DNA of 34,854 nt from Microbispora sp. (GTDB lineage Bacteria; Actinomycetota; Actinomycetes; Streptosporangiales; Streptosporangiaceae). The DNA lies in NCBI GenBank assembly GCA_019689655.1, contig JADGHC010000007.1, forward strand, positions 1 to 34,854. Reading direction: 5' to 3'. Below the pieces are notes generated by a model. It was not told where the DNA came from, did no database searches, and was given only the letters and a program-made list of their open reading frames with translations. The position numbers and the translations under genes are program-made. This document shows positions 1 to 8,412 of the stretch, in pieces. The number at the start of each line of letters is the position of its first letter. The first letter of the stretch is position 1.

Positions 1-553
1 CGTCGCCGGCATCGCCGCGGGCGTCGCGGCGGGCGGCGCGGCGGGCGTCGCGGCGGAAGCCGCCGGACGGCATGCCCATCGCCTGGGTGCGCTGCTCGTC
101 CGCGCCGGGACCCACGGGCCGGCCCCGCCGCCCGGGACCACCGGGTCCACCCGGGCCGCCCGGGCCGCCGGCCGCGTAGCGCGGGTCACGGCCCGCCGGC
201 GGGCGCCCGCCTTCGGGTCCCCGCGGCCTTTGTGAATATCCCCCCTGTGCCGGTCCCTGCGCCGGTCGCTGCGCCGGTCGCTGCGGCGGGCCGGGGGGCA
301 CCGCGTTCATGGCCGCCGTGTCTTCGAAGGCCGCCGCCTCCCGGCGACGCTGCTCGGACTGCCGGGCGGGCCCGGGCGGCTGCGGGGCGGGCGCCCTGCC
401 TGGCTGCCGCCGCGGAGCGGGCTCGCCGTACTGGCCGTACTCGTCGTATTCCCGGGGCGAGCGACGACGGCGCCCAGGGCGGGATGATCCACCGGAGCCC
501 GAGGCGTCCTCGGGACGGCCGGTCGGCTCCGGTCCAAAGCTGCTGTAAGTCAC
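1..553 (-). CDS. Probable class A penicillin-binding protein, N-terminal part (runs off the window)
   Basis: The frame is open on the minus strand from a GTG at 553-551 to the window edge, giving about 184 residues without a stop. A GAGGA ribosome-binding sequence lies six bases before the start. The visible peptide begins VTYSSFGPEPTGRPED and is a disordered tail rich in Pro, Gly and Arg (GGPGGPGGPGGPGRRGRP, then RRDARRAARRD near the edge). No enzyme domain is inside the window. The assignment rests on context: in actinobacteria a bifunctional transglycosylase/transpeptidase with a long basic, Pro-rich cytoplasmic tail usually lies next to the PadR-ino1 pair, and DUF5318 is its usual upstream neighbour. 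If correct, the protein polymerises and cross-links peptidoglycan at the membrane. The open frame is clear; the function is inference. Confidence 0.55.
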   Translation of the reverse strand, partial: MTYSSFGPEPTGRPEDASGSGGSSRPGRRRRSPREYDEYGQYGEPAPRRQPGRAPAPQPPGPARQSEQRRREAAAFEDTAAMNAVPPGPPQRPAQRPAQGPAQGGYSQRPRGPEGGRPPAGRDPRYAAGGPGGPGGPGGPGRRGRPVGPGADEQRTQAMGMPSGGFRRDARRAARRDARGDAGD

Positions 554-638
554 GCGTCCTCGTCAGATGGCTCGGGAAGTTGATCGACGTCGGCCGGCAG
601 GGCCGGCGGGCGGTTTTCCCTGGAGGTGGGAGGTCGCC

Positions 639-1022
639 CTACAGAGAAGGGCCCGGGGGATCGGCTGTTCCGAGGACGAACGACACCGCCAGGTTGTTCC
701 AGGAACAACCTTGGCAGACCTCCATCACGGAGACCCGGGATTCGCGGTATTCGCGGGACCCCGCGGTGAGCCCGGCAAGGCGTTTGACCTGGCTGACCAC
801 TCGTCCTGGTTCGTCCCCATATACGTATGTGACGTTGGTCACGTTGCTTCGTCCGCATATGGGGCACATGCGACTCGTCGGCTCCCCGTGGAACCGGGCC
901 GCGCGCAGCAGCGTCGAGCGGGCGTCGCACGCGTCCCGCGCGCGCACGCGGCCGGCACGGACGGACCGTACGGCCGCCCGCCTCGCGAGGCCGTGGTCCA
1001 CGACCGACCGCTGTGAGCACAT
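639..1022 (-). CDS. DUF5318 family protein (zinc-ribbon-like)
   Basis: A 127-residue protein matching the actinobacterial DUF5318 family, whose function is unknown. Recognisable features are the N-terminal QRSVVDHGLARRA segment, LLRAARFHGEPT, a CPIC motif followed by VTYVYGD, and the C-terminal VCQGCSWNNL motif. The CxxC pairs could bind a metal in a zinc ribbon, which is inference from spacing. The ATG start at 1022 has no strong ribosome-binding site, but family resemblance begins right after it. The gene lies 85 bases upstream of the probable penicillin-binding protein on the same strand, so co-transcription is likely. It is divergent from the padR-ino1 pair and shares that intergenic region. 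Confidence 0.8.
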   Translation of the reverse strand: MCSQRSVVDHGLARRAAVRSVRAGRVRARDACDARSTLLRAARFHGEPTSRMCPICGRSNVTNVTYVYGDEPGRVVSQVKRLAGLTAGSREYRESRVSVMEVCQGCSWNNLAVSFVLGTADPPGPSL

Positions 1023-1070
1023 GCGGCCAGATTACGGCCCTTTGCGGGATCTTGCCGAACCGTTGAACCG

Positions 1071-1099
1071 TTGCCATCTATGACACCCCGACGTATCCT
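1071..1099 (+). promoter_or_regulatory. Likely sigma-70-type promoter of padR-ino1
   Basis: TTGCCA (1071-1076) and TATCCT (1094-1099) are separated by 17 bases and precede the PadR gene by about 50 bases. The PadR palindrome begins three bases after the -10 box, so it would cover the start of transcription. Confidence 0.5.
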
Positions 1100-1102
1100 C
1101 CG

Positions 1103-1123
1103 GATGTATCGAGTCGATACATC
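1103..1123. promoter_or_regulatory. PadR-type operator palindrome
   Basis: A perfect 21-base palindrome with half-sites GATGTATCGA and TCGATACATC around one central G. PadR regulators commonly bind such ATGTAT..ATACAT dyads in their own promoters. It lies between the predicted -10 box and the padR start, consistent with autorepression and control of ino1. It could also affect the divergent DUF5318 gene. Confidence 0.7.
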
Positions 1124-1147
1124 GGCCGGACACAGGGGGTGGTTCCA

Positions 1148-1783
1148 GTGACGGGCTCTCGTGGGAGTGTGCTGGAGCTCGCCGTCCTGGGATCGCTGCA
1201 CGAAACGCCCTTGCACGGCTACGAGCTGCGCAAGCGGCTCAACACGCTGCTCGGCATGTTCCGTGCCTTCTCCTACGGCTCGCTGTATCCCTGTCTCAGG
1301 CATCTGCTGAACGAGGGCCTCATCGCCGAGGAGGAGCCCCCTGCGGACACGGTTCTCGGCCGTAGGTCGAAGATCGTGTACAAGATCACGGCGGAGGGTA
1401 AGGAGCGGTTGCAGGAGCTGCTCAGCCAGTCGGGCCCGTCGTCCTGGGAGGACGAGAGCTTCGGCATTCACTTCGCCTTCTTCCGCCATACGGAGGCGGA
1501 GGTGCGGCTGCGCATCCTGGAGGGCCGCCGCAGCCGCCTGGAGGAACGTCTCGACCGTGTCCGCGAGGCTCTCGCCCGTACGAGAGAGCGCCTGGACAGC
1601 TACACCCTCGAGCTGCAACGCCACGGGCTGGAATCGGTCGAGCGCGAGGTCCGCTGGCTGAACGAGCTGATCGACTCGGAACGGCGGAGCTGTTCGGCTC
1701 CCGGCGAGGGGGATCATCCCCCGGATCCCGCGCAGGCCGTACAAGAAGAGACCCAGAGGGCGGACACGCCCGAGGCGAAATAG
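1148..1783 (+). CDS. PadR family transcriptional regulator
   Basis: This gene encodes a winged-helix regulator of about 211 residues. The PadR N-terminal domain is seen in [25 protein letters not shown] (as [15 protein letters not shown] at about 22-27, then SLYPCLRHL) and a wing ending in [12 protein letters not shown]-terminal coiled coil of alternating Arg/Glu/Leu (about residues 115-175) is the usual dimerisation region, followed by an acidic, Pro-rich tail. I prefer the GTG at 1148 over the GTG at 1139 because the purine-rich AGGGGGTGG lies at proper spacing before it. A palindromic operator sits just upstream. Only 17 bases separate it from ino1, so it probably autoregulates and controls inositol synthesis. 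PadR followed by ino1 is a known actinobacterial arrangement. Confidence 0.9.
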   Translation: MTGSRGSVLELAVLGSLHETPLHGYELRKRLNTLLGMFRAFSYGSLYPCLRHLLNEGLIAEEEPPADTVLGRRSKIVYKITAEGKERLQELLSQSGPSSWEDESFGIHFAFFRHTEAEVRLRILEGRRSRLEERLDRVREALARTRERLDSYTLELQRHGLESVEREVRWLNELIDSERRSCSAPGEGDHPPDPAQAVQEETQRADTPEAK

Positions 1784-1800
1784 GTAAAGGAGCGAGCGCT

Positions 1801-2880
1801 ATGGGTTCGGTGCGCGTAGCCATCGTCGGTGTGGGCAACTGCGCCGCATCGCTGGTGCAGGGCGTCCACTACTACAAGGACGCGGATCCGGGCAGCCGTG
1901 TACCGGGCCTGATGCATGTGCGGTTCGGTGACTACCACGTCGGCGACATCGAGTTCGTCGCGGCTTTCGACGTGGACGCCAAGAAGGTCGGCCGGGACCT
2001 GTCGGAGGCGATCGTGGCCTCCGAGAACAACACGATCAAGATTTGCGACGTGCCGCCGCTGGGCGTCACCGTGCAGCGCGGCCCGACGTTCGACGGGCTG
2101 GGCACGTACTACCGCGAGATCATCGAGGAGTCCGACGAGGAGCCGGTGGACGTCGTCCAGGCGCTCAAGGACGCCCGGGCCGATGTCCTGGTGTCCTACC
2201 TCCCGGTGGGCTCGGAGGAGGCCGACCGCTTCTACGCGCAGTGCGCGATCGACGCCAAGGTGGCCTTCGTCAACGCGCTGCCGGTCTTCATCGCCTCCGA
2301 CCCCGAGTGGGCCGCCAAGTTCACCGAGGCCGGCGTCCCGATCGTGGGCGACGACATCAAGTCGCAGGTCGGCGCGACCATCACGCACCGCGTGCTGGCC
2401 AAGCTGTTCGAGGACCGCGGAGTGGAGCTGCTGCGCACCTACCAGCTCAACTTCGGCGGCAACATGGACTTCATGAACATGCTGGAGCGCAGCCGCCTCC
2501 AGTCCAAGAAGATCTCCAAGACCCAGTCGGTCACCTCGCAGATCCCGCACGAGATGGCCAAGGCCGACGTCCACATCGGCCCGTCCGACCACGTGCCGTG
2601 GCTGGACGACCGCAAGTGGGCCTACGTCCGCCTGGAAGGCAAGTCGTTCGGCGACACCCCGCTCAACCTCGAGTACAAGCTCGAGGTGTGGGACTCGCCC
2701 AACTCGGCCGGCATCATCATCGACGCGGTCCGCGCGGCCAAGATCGCTCTCGACCGGGGCATCGGCGGCCCGCTGCTGTCGCCCTCGTCCTACTTCATGA
2801 AGTCGCCGCCGGTGCAGTACTCCGACGACGCCGCCCGCGAGGCCGTCGAGAAGTTCATCCGCGGCGAGGTCGAGCGCTGA
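1801..2880 (+). CDS. ino1: Inositol-3-phosphate synthase
   Basis: Converts glucose 6-phosphate to 1D-myo-inositol 3-phosphate in an NAD-dependent reaction. In actinomycetes this feeds phosphatidylinositol and mycothiol synthesis. The 359-residue length is normal for the bacterial enzyme. An NAD-binding Rossmann motif [13 protein letters not shown] opens the protein. Conserved blocks include [46 protein letters not shown] (about 183-197), LNFGGNMDF and SPNSAGI-like [13 protein letters not shown]. The ATG at 1801 has AAAGGAG 9 bases upstream. It lies 17 bases after the PadR gene and is probably co-transcribed with it. A GC-rich terminator hairpin follows, facing the convergent idi gene. Confidence 0.97.
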   Translation: MGSVRVAIVGVGNCAASLVQGVHYYKDADPGSRVPGLMHVRFGDYHVGDIEFVAAFDVDAKKVGRDLSEAIVASENNTIKICDVPPLGVTVQRGPTFDGLGTYYREIIEESDEEPVDVVQALKDARADVLVSYLPVGSEEADRFYAQCAIDAKVAFVNALPVFIASDPEWAAKFTEAGVPIVGDDIKSQVGATITHRVLAKLFEDRGVELLRTYQLNFGGNMDFMNMLERSRLQSKKISKTQSVTSQIPHEMAKADVHIGPSDHVPWLDDRKWAYVRLEGKSFGDTPLNLEYKLEVWDSPNSAGIIIDAVRAAKIALDRGIGGPLLSPSSYFMKSPPVQYSDDAAREAVEKFIRGEVER

Positions 2881-2903
2881 CGCTCCACCGCCCACGGCGT
2901 GTC

Positions 2904-2935
2904 CCGCCCCGGCTCCGTCGATCGGACCGGGGCGG
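2904..2935. terminator. Bidirectional hairpin between ino1 and idi
   Basis: CCGCCCCGG plus TCCG on the left pairs with CGGACCGGGGCGG on the right, with one bulged C and a short loop (TCGAT). It lies between the convergent ino1 and idi stops. There is no T-run, as is common for high-GC actinomycete terminators. Confidence 0.7.
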
Positions 2936-2953
2936 TCCCGTGTCCGGCGGGTC

Positions 2954-3574
2954 TCAGCGGTCCGAGGTGACCGGGCGCGCGGCGGGCGGCAGATCCGAGG
3001 GATCGGCCACCGGCCAGGCCAGCGGGTCCGGCCCGAGCGCGACGAGCTGGGGCACCTGTTCCCGGGCCCAGGGCGAGATGTCCCGCTCCCCGCTCATCAC
3101 CTCGGCGGCGAAGCGCGTCCAGGGCTCCCACCTGACCTCGCCCACCTCGTCGGCGTTGGGCGCGGCCTCCTGCGTCACCACCGCCCGGTAGACCGGGCAC
3201 AGCTCGTTTTCCACCGTCCCGTTGTCCATCACCGCCCGGTAGGAGAAGCCGGGCAGGATCAGATCAACGGACTCGACGACCAGGCCGAGCTCGAACGCGA
3301 GACGGCGGATCACCGCCGACGACAGCGGCTCGCCCGGCAGCGGATGGCCGCAGCAACTGTTGGTCCATGTGCCGGGCCAGGTCAGCTTGGACCCCGCCCG
3401 GCGCGACAGCAGCACTCGGCCGCGATGATCGAAGACATAGCTGGAGAACGCCAGGTGCAGCGGTGTGTCGGCGCCGTGGACGGTGGACTTGGGAGCGGTG
3501 CCGATCATGTTGCCCTCGCCGTCGACCAGCACGACATGTTCCTGTGAGGTCACGCTGCGAGAGTACGTGATCAC
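2954..3574 (-). CDS. idi: Isopentenyl-diphosphate delta-isomerase, type I
   Basis: Interconverts isopentenyl diphosphate and dimethylallyl diphosphate in isoprenoid synthesis, feeding carotenoids, menaquinone side chains and undecaprenyl carriers. The Nudix-fold protein is 206 residues. It shows TNSCCGHP with the catalytic Cys near 75, the Nudix-like stretch after it (AVIRRLAFELG), and ENELCPVY with the catalytic Glu near 124, followed by EVRWEPW. The start used is a GTG at 3574; a GTG at 3553 would give a protein starting VTSQEHVVLVD, also compatible with the family. Neither has an ideal ribosome-binding site, so the start is uncertain by seven codons. The gene is convergent with ino1 and divergent from the MFS gene. 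Confidence 0.95.
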   Translation of the reverse strand: MITYSRSVTSQEHVVLVDGEGNMIGTAPKSTVHGADTPLHLAFSSYVFDHRGRVLLSRRAGSKLTWPGTWTNSCCGHPLPGEPLSSAVIRRLAFELGLVVESVDLILPGFSYRAVMDNGTVENELCPVYRAVVTQEAAPNADEVGEVRWEPWTRFAAEVMSGERDISPWAREQVPQLVALGPDPLAWPVADPSDLPPAARPVTSDR

Positions 3575-3653
3575 CTCGTCCCGGGCATGTCCCAGGGCCT
3601 TATCAGGGATGATCCTGATGCCCCCGCGGTGATCATCCGCGTAGGCTGTCGCC

Positions 3654-4952
3654 GTGTCCTACGTCTCCGATCTGCGGGTAGTCCTGCGGGGCCGGCACTA
3701 CCGGCGGCTATTCGCCACGCGGCTCGTCTCGCAGTTCTCGGACGGGATCTTCCAGCTCGCCGTGGGCGGGTACGCGTTCTTCAGCCCGGAACGGCAGGCC
3801 AACGCGGCCCAGATCGCGGCGGGCCTGGCCGTGCTGCTCCTGCCGTACAGCATCCTCGGGCCCTTCGTCGGGGTGTTCATCGACCGCTGGTCGAGACGGC
3901 AGATCCTCGTCATCGCGCCGGTCGTACGCGGGCTGCTGCTGGGGCTGGCCGCCTGCCTCGTCGCGGCGGGGGTCTCCGACGGCGCCTTCTACGCGGCGGC
4001 GCTCGGCGTCCTCGCGGTCAACCGCTTCTTCCTCTCGGCCCTCAGTGCGGCGCTGCCGCACGTCGTGCCGGCCGAGCACCTGATGATGGCCAACGCGGTG
4101 ACGCCCACCTCGGGCACGGTCGCGACGTTCATCGGGGCGGGCGCCGGGGTGGCGCTGCGCCTGGTCGCCGGATCGGACGACAAGGGCGTGGCGGTGCTGC
4201 TGGTCTGCTCCGGCCTCGTCTTCGGGGTGAGCGCGCTGATCGCGCGGACCATGGACCGCCCGCTGCTCGGCCCCGCCTACGACCCGGACCGGCCGCAGGC
4301 CCGGGAGGCCGTACGGCACGTGCTCTCCGGCCTGGCCGACGGCGCGCGGCACATCGCCCACCGGCGGTGCGCGGCGGCGGCCCTCGGCAGCATCGCGACC
4401 CACCGCCTCATGTTCGGCATCTCGACGGCGGCGGTGGTGATGCTCTACCGCTACAGCTTCACCTCCGACCCCGACGAGGCGCTGGCCGGCATCGCGTTCG
4501 TGCTGGGCGCCGTCGGCGCCGGCAGCTTCGCCGCGGTGCTGGTCACTCCGTGGGCCACCGAGCGGTTCCGGATCGAGACCTGGGTCCCGATGATGCTCGT
4601 GACCTGCGGAGTCCTGGAGTTCGCGCTGTGCGCGACGTTCACCGAGTGGGCGTACGTCGTCGCGGGGCTCGTCATCGGCGTCGCGGGACAGAGCGTGAAG
4701 ATCTGCGCGGACACCGTCGTGCAGCGCGACATCGAGGACGCCTATCTCGGCCGCGCCTTCTCCGTGTACGACATGCTGTTCAACGGCATGACGGTCCTCG
4801 GCGCGGTGCTGGCGGCGGGGCTGCTGCCACCCGACGGCAGGTCCTATCTCGCGCTCGCCGTGATCGGCGCCGGCTACGTGCTCGGCGCCGGGGCGTACCG
4901 GCTGATCCTGCCCGCCACCGTGCGCAAGCCGCCGGTCCCCGCCGCCGACTGA
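3654..4952 (+). CDS. MFS family transporter, substrate unknown
   Basis: A 432-residue integral membrane protein with about 12 hydrophobic segments in two halves, typical of the major facilitator superfamily. The first cytoplasmic loop carries FIDRWSRRQILV, the MFS motif-A region (usually GxxxDRxGRR). The N-terminus RHYRRLFATRLVSQFSDGIFQ resembles that of drug-exporter-type MFS proteins. The GTG at 3654 has no clear ribosome-binding site. TAGGCT at 3642-3647 could be a -10 box, which would make the transcript nearly leaderless (inference). The gene stands alone between divergent idi and convergent bioA. The substrate cannot be deduced. Confidence 0.85.
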   Translation: MSYVSDLRVVLRGRHYRRLFATRLVSQFSDGIFQLAVGGYAFFSPERQANAAQIAAGLAVLLLPYSILGPFVGVFIDRWSRRQILVIAPVVRGLLLGLAACLVAAGVSDGAFYAAALGVLAVNRFFLSALSAALPHVVPAEHLMMANAVTPTSGTVATFIGAGAGVALRLVAGSDDKGVAVLLVCSGLVFGVSALIARTMDRPLLGPAYDPDRPQAREAVRHVLSGLADGARHIAHRRCAAAALGSIATHRLMFGISTAAVVMLYRYSFTSDPDEALAGIAFVLGAVGAGSFAAVLVTPWATERFRIETWVPMMLVTCGVLEFALCATFTEWAYVVAGLVIGVAGQSVKICADTVVQRDIEDAYLGRAFSVYDMLFNGMTVLGAVLAAGLLPPDGRSYLALAVIGAGYVLGAGAYRLILPATVRKPPVPAAD

Positions 4953-4983
4953 GCCGTCCCCGGGAGACGCGGCGCCGGACGGC
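4953..4983. terminator. Weak hairpin between MFS gene and bioA
   Basis: GCCGTCC (4953-4959) pairs with GGACGGC (4977-4983) around a 17-base loop, between the convergent stop codons. It is plausible as a shared terminator but not strong. Confidence 0.4.
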
Positions 4984-4985
4984 GG

Positions 4986-6251
4986 TCACAGGGCCGCCGT
5001 GGCGGCGACCATCGCGCGGGTGATGCGGGCCACGTCATCCGGCGTGCAGGCGTACGGCGGCATCGTGTAGATCAGGTGCCCGAAAGGCCGCAGCCACACG
5101 CCATGCTTCATCACGATGTCCTGAATTTTCGCGACATCGACGGGCTGGTCGGTCTCGATCACTCCGATCGCGCCCAGCACCCGTACGTCCCGTACGCCGG
5201 GGGCGCCCACGGCCGGGACCAGGCCGTCCAGCAGGGCCGCCTCGATGCGCGCGACCTCCTCCCGCCAGGGCCGCTCGGCCAGCAGGTCGAGCGAGGCGCC
5301 GGCCACGGCGCACGCGAGCGGGTTGCCCATGAAGGTCGGGCCGTGCATCAGCACGCCGATGCGCTCGGCCACCCGCGCGGTGCACAACGCGGCGGCGAGC
5401 GTCAGGTATCCGCCGGTCAGCGCCTTGCCCACGCACATGATGTCCGGCCTGATCCCGGCGTGGTCGCAGCCGAACATCTGCCCCGTACGGCCGAAGCCGG
5501 TGGCGATCTCGTCGGCGATCAGCAGCACGCCGTGCGCGTCGGCCAGCTCGCGCAGCCGCCGCAGGTAGGCCGGATGATAGAAGCGCATGCCGCCGGCGCC
5601 CTGCACGACGGGCTCCACGATGATCCCCGCGAGCCGGTCCGCGTTGGCCTCGACCACCGCCGTCAGCTCCGCCAGATACGCCTCGTCGGGGTCCGGCCGC
5701 ACCGAAGCCCCCGGGCGGCGGCCGTAGTCGTCCGGCGGCCGCGGCGCGAAGACCTGCCGCGGGAGCATCCCGGTGAACAGGTGATGCATGCCGTTGACCG
5801 GGTCGCAGACCGACATCGCGGCGAACGTGTCGCCGTGATAGCCGCCCCGCACGGTCAGCAGCGTCGAGCGCCCGCTGTACTGGACCGCCATCTTGATCGC
5901 GACCTCGACCGCCACCGAGCCGGAGTCGGCGAAGAAGACGTGGTCGAGCCCGGTCATCCCGGCCAGCCGGTGCGCGAGCCGTACGGCGGGCTCGTGGGTG
6001 AGCCCGCCGAACATGACGTGCGCCATGTCGCCGAGCTGGTCGCGCACGGCCCGGTTGAGCCGGGGGTGGTCGTAACCGTGGATCGCCGCCCACCAGGAGG
6101 CCATGCCGTCGATCAGCTCACGGCCGTCGTCGAGCGTGATCCGCACGCCGCCGGCCCGGCGCACGACGTGCACGGGCACCCCCGGCGGCACGGCCGCGTA
6201 CGGGTGCCAGACGTGCTCCCGGTCGAGCCGGAGGACCTCCGCGGCGTCCAC
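4986..6251 (-). CDS. bioA: Adenosylmethionine-8-amino-7-oxononanoate aminotransferase
   Basis: A PLP enzyme of biotin synthesis that transfers an amino group from S-adenosylmethionine to KAPA to make DAPA. The 421-residue protein has the BioA N-terminus [44 protein letters not shown], the PLP-binding [19 protein letters not shown] and the PLP-lysine motif VGKALTGGY with Lys near 276. [13 protein letters not shown] and [14 protein letters not shown] are also present. The GTG start directly abuts the TAG stop of the CCA-adding gene (TAGGTG) and no ribosome-binding site is visible, so translation is probably coupled. No other biotin gene lies in the window, so bioA is separated from bioB/bioD/bioF here. 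Confidence 0.95.
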   Translation of the reverse strand: MDAAEVLRLDREHVWHPYAAVPPGVPVHVVRRAGGVRITLDDGRELIDGMASWWAAIHGYDHPRLNRAVRDQLGDMAHVMFGGLTHEPAVRLAHRLAGMTGLDHVFFADSGSVAVEVAIKMAVQYSGRSTLLTVRGGYHGDTFAAMSVCDPVNGMHHLFTGMLPRQVFAPRPPDDYGRRPGASVRPDPDEAYLAELTAVVEANADRLAGIIVEPVVQGAGGMRFYHPAYLRRLRELADAHGVLLIADEIATGFGRTGQMFGCDHAGIRPDIMCVGKALTGGYLTLAAALCTARVAERIGVLMHGPTFMGNPLACAVAGASLDLLAERPWREEVARIEAALLDGLVPAVGAPGVRDVRVLGAIGVIETDQPVDVAKIQDIVMKHGVWLRPFGHLIYTMPPYACTPDDVARITRAMVAATAAL

Positions 6252-7688
6252 CTACGCCGAGATCCCGTTGTCGCGCGCCCAGTCGAGCAGGGCCTGCCGT
6301 GCCGCCTCCTTGCCGATCAGGCCCCGGTCCATGCGGATCTCCAGCAGGTGCTTGTAGGCGCGGCCGACGACCGGGCCGGGCGGCACGCCGAGGATCTCCT
6401 GGATCTCGTTGCCGTCCAGCTCGGGCCGGATCTTGGCCAGCTCCTCCTCCTCGGCCAGCCGGGCGATGCGCTCCTCCAGGTGGTCGTAGGTGCGCGACAG
6501 GGCCTGCGCCTTGCGCTTGTTGCGGGTGGTGCAGTCGGCCCTGGTCAGCTTGTGCAGGCGGTCGAGGAGATGCCCGGCGTCGCGGACGTAGCGGCGCACG
6601 GCGCTGTCGGTCCACTCCCCCGTCCCGTAGCCGTGGAAGCGCAGATGCAGCTCCACGAGCCGGGACACGTCGGCCACCACGTCCTTGGGGAACTTGAGCT
6701 CGGTGAGCCGCTTTTTCACCATCTGCGCGCCCACCACCTCGTGGTGGTGGAACGACACCCGGCCGCCGGGCTCGTTGCGCCGGGTCTTCGGCTTGCCCAC
6801 GTCGTGCAGCAGCGCGGCCCACCGCAACACCCGGTCGGGGCCGGCCGTCTCCAGCCCGATGGCCTGCTCGAGCACGATCAGCGTGTGCTCGTAGACGTCC
6901 TTGTGCCGGTGGTGCTCGTCGATCTCCAGCCGCAGCTTCGGCAGCTCGGGCAGGACGTGCGCGGCGAGCCCGGTGTCCACCAGGAGGGTCAGCCCCGCCC
7001 TCGGGTGCGCGCCGAGGATCAGCTTGTCGAGCTCGTCGCGGATCCGCTCGGCCGAGACGATCTCGATGCGGCCGGACATCGCGGTCATGGCCGCGACCAC
7101 CTCGGGAGCGACCGTGAAGCCGAGCTGGGCGGCGAACCTGGCCGCCCGCAGCATCCGCAGCGGGTCGTCGTCGAACGACTGCTCGGGGCTTCCGGGAGTC
7201 CGCAGCGTCCTGGCGGCGAGGTCCCGCAGCCCGCCGTACGGGTCGACGAACTCGTGGCCGGGCAGGCGGACGGCCATCGCGTTGACCGTGAAGTCGCGCC
7301 GCGAGAGGTCGCCGCCGAGCGAGTCGCCGAACATCACCTCGGGCTTGCGCGAGGCGGGGTCGTACGACTCGCTGCGGTAGGTGGTGATCTCCAGCTGCCA
7401 GCCGCCCTTGCGCACGCCGACGGTGCCGAAGTCGATCCCGATCGTCCAGACGGCGTCCGCCCAGTCCTTGACGATCTCCAGCACCCGCTCGGGACGCGCG
7501 TCCGTGGTCAGGTCGAGGTCCTTGCCCGCACGGCCGAGGAGGACGTCACGGACGGAGCCGCCGACCAGGGACAGCTCGTGCCCCCGGGCCGCGAACAGCT
7601 CACCGAGCTCGTCGGCGACCGGGGCGATCCGGCGGAACAGTTCGTTCACGGCGCGCTGCTGGCTGTCGCTCAGATTTGAAACGGACAA
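6252..7688 (-). CDS. cca: CCA tRNA nucleotidyltransferase
   Basis: Adds or repairs the 3' CCA end of tRNAs. The N-terminal nucleotidyltransferase domain shows LVGGSVRDVLLGR and the metal-binding DLDLTTDARP, then DLSRRDFTVNAMA and DPYGGLRDL. The RNA-binding region has DDPLRMLRAARFAAQLGF. An HD phosphohydrolase-type domain follows, with RWAALLHDVGKPKTR and HHHEVVGAQM. The frame opens further upstream at a GTG at 7754. I prefer the TTG at 7688, giving MSVSNLSDSQQRAVNELF, because similarity begins there and GAAGGA lies upstream; that is 478 residues. It is divergent from the YbaK-like gene and is followed without a gap by bioA. This gene is a fixed member of the actinobacterial origin neighbourhood. 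Confidence 0.95.
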   Translation of the reverse strand: MSVSNLSDSQQRAVNELFRRIAPVADELGELFAARGHELSLVGGSVRDVLLGRAGKDLDLTTDARPERVLEIVKDWADAVWTIGIDFGTVGVRKGGWQLEITTYRSESYDPASRKPEVMFGDSLGGDLSRRDFTVNAMAVRLPGHEFVDPYGGLRDLAARTLRTPGSPEQSFDDDPLRMLRAARFAAQLGFTVAPEVVAAMTAMSGRIEIVSAERIRDELDKLILGAHPRAGLTLLVDTGLAAHVLPELPKLRLEIDEHHRHKDVYEHTLIVLEQAIGLETAGPDRVLRWAALLHDVGKPKTRRNEPGGRVSFHHHEVVGAQMVKKRLTELKFPKDVVADVSRLVELHLRFHGYGTGEWTDSAVRRYVRDAGHLLDRLHKLTRADCTTRNKRKAQALSRTYDHLEERIARLAEEEELAKIRPELDGNEIQEILGVPPGPVVGRAYKHLLEIRMDRGLIGKEAARQALLDWARDNGISA

Positions 7689-7829
7689 GGCTGGGTAAGT
7701 CCTTCGGTCACGGAACAGAAACTCTCCCCCGATGGCCCAGGTGCTCGGTGTCACCCAGGGGAGACACGCTCAGCGATCACCAGGCCACGGACGGTTCGGG
7801 GGCGCTGGACGACGCAAGGAGCACACGAG

Positions 7830-8366
7830 ATGAAAGACGCTCTCGCGATTCACCGCTGGCTCCTCGCCCACCAGATCCACCATGAGATCGTACGTCTTCC
7901 GCGCCCGTTGACATGCTCGGACGAGCTTCCCGAGGTGCTCGGGGTCGGCCCCGAAACGTGCCTGTGCGTGTCGTTGTTCGAGGTGTCGGCGCGCGGACGG
8001 ACGCAGGAAGTGGCCGTGGTGACCGCGGTGAACTCCTGTCCCGGACCGGCGGCGGTGCGCGCCGTCCTGCGCGCCCACAGGGTAACGCCCGCGTCCGCTT
8101 TCACCGTGAACTCCGCGACCGACTACGCGCACGGCCTGGTCTGCCCGCTGCTGCTGCCCGACGATCTGACCATTCTGGCGGACCAGCGTTTGATGGAGCG
8201 CGTCGATCCCGACGAGGTCGTCCACACCGCGACCGGCGAGCGCTGCACCGCGTTGCGGCTGCGCGCGCTCGACCTGTTCGACCTGGTGGCGGCCAAGCCG
8301 GTCGACTTGAGCGCCCCTCGCACAAGGGGTCCGGCGAGCCTCGTGAGTCCGATGCGGACGGCGTAG
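7830..8366 (+). CDS. YbaK/EbsC (ProX-like) family protein
   Basis: A 178-residue protein resembling the YbaK/ProX aminoacyl-tRNA deacylase fold. Members hydrolyse misacylated tRNAs such as Ala- or Cys-tRNA(Pro). Features are the opening MKDALAIHRWLLAHQIHHEIVRLP, in which the N-terminal segment recognises the family, SLFEVSARGRTQEVAVVTA, and the central FTVNSATDYAHGLVCPLLLPDD. The typical catalytic lysine of the YbaK core (often in a VLCG.K.VD context) is not obvious, so deacylase activity is not assured. The ATG at 7830 has AAGGAG 10 bases upstream. It is divergent from cca and precedes the envelope gene block on the same strand. Confidence 0.75.
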   Translation: MKDALAIHRWLLAHQIHHEIVRLPRPLTCSDELPEVLGVGPETCLCVSLFEVSARGRTQEVAVVTAVNSCPGPAAVRAVLRAHRVTPASAFTVNSATDYAHGLVCPLLLPDDLTILADQRLMERVDPDEVVHTATGERCTALRLRALDLFDLVAAKPVDLSAPRTRGPASLVSPMRTA

Positions 8367-8412
8367 GCCATAGCATTTTGGGCGTGCGCCGTACCTCACA
8401 ACCGGCCGGCAC

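Noticed and set aside
691-711. Perfect 21-base palindrome AGGTTGTTCC-A-GGAACAACCT
   Set aside because: It lies within the DUF5318 coding region, over the conserved CSWNNL codons, so the symmetry is probably a by-product of the protein sequence and not an operator.
839-1744. Long minus-strand frame opposite the PadR gene
   Set aside because: It lies antisense to a clearly recognised gene, has no family resemblance and reflects GC-rich codon bias.
5076-7679. 867-codon plus-strand frame
   Set aside because: It is the antisense shadow of bioA and cca, both firmly identified on the minus strand.
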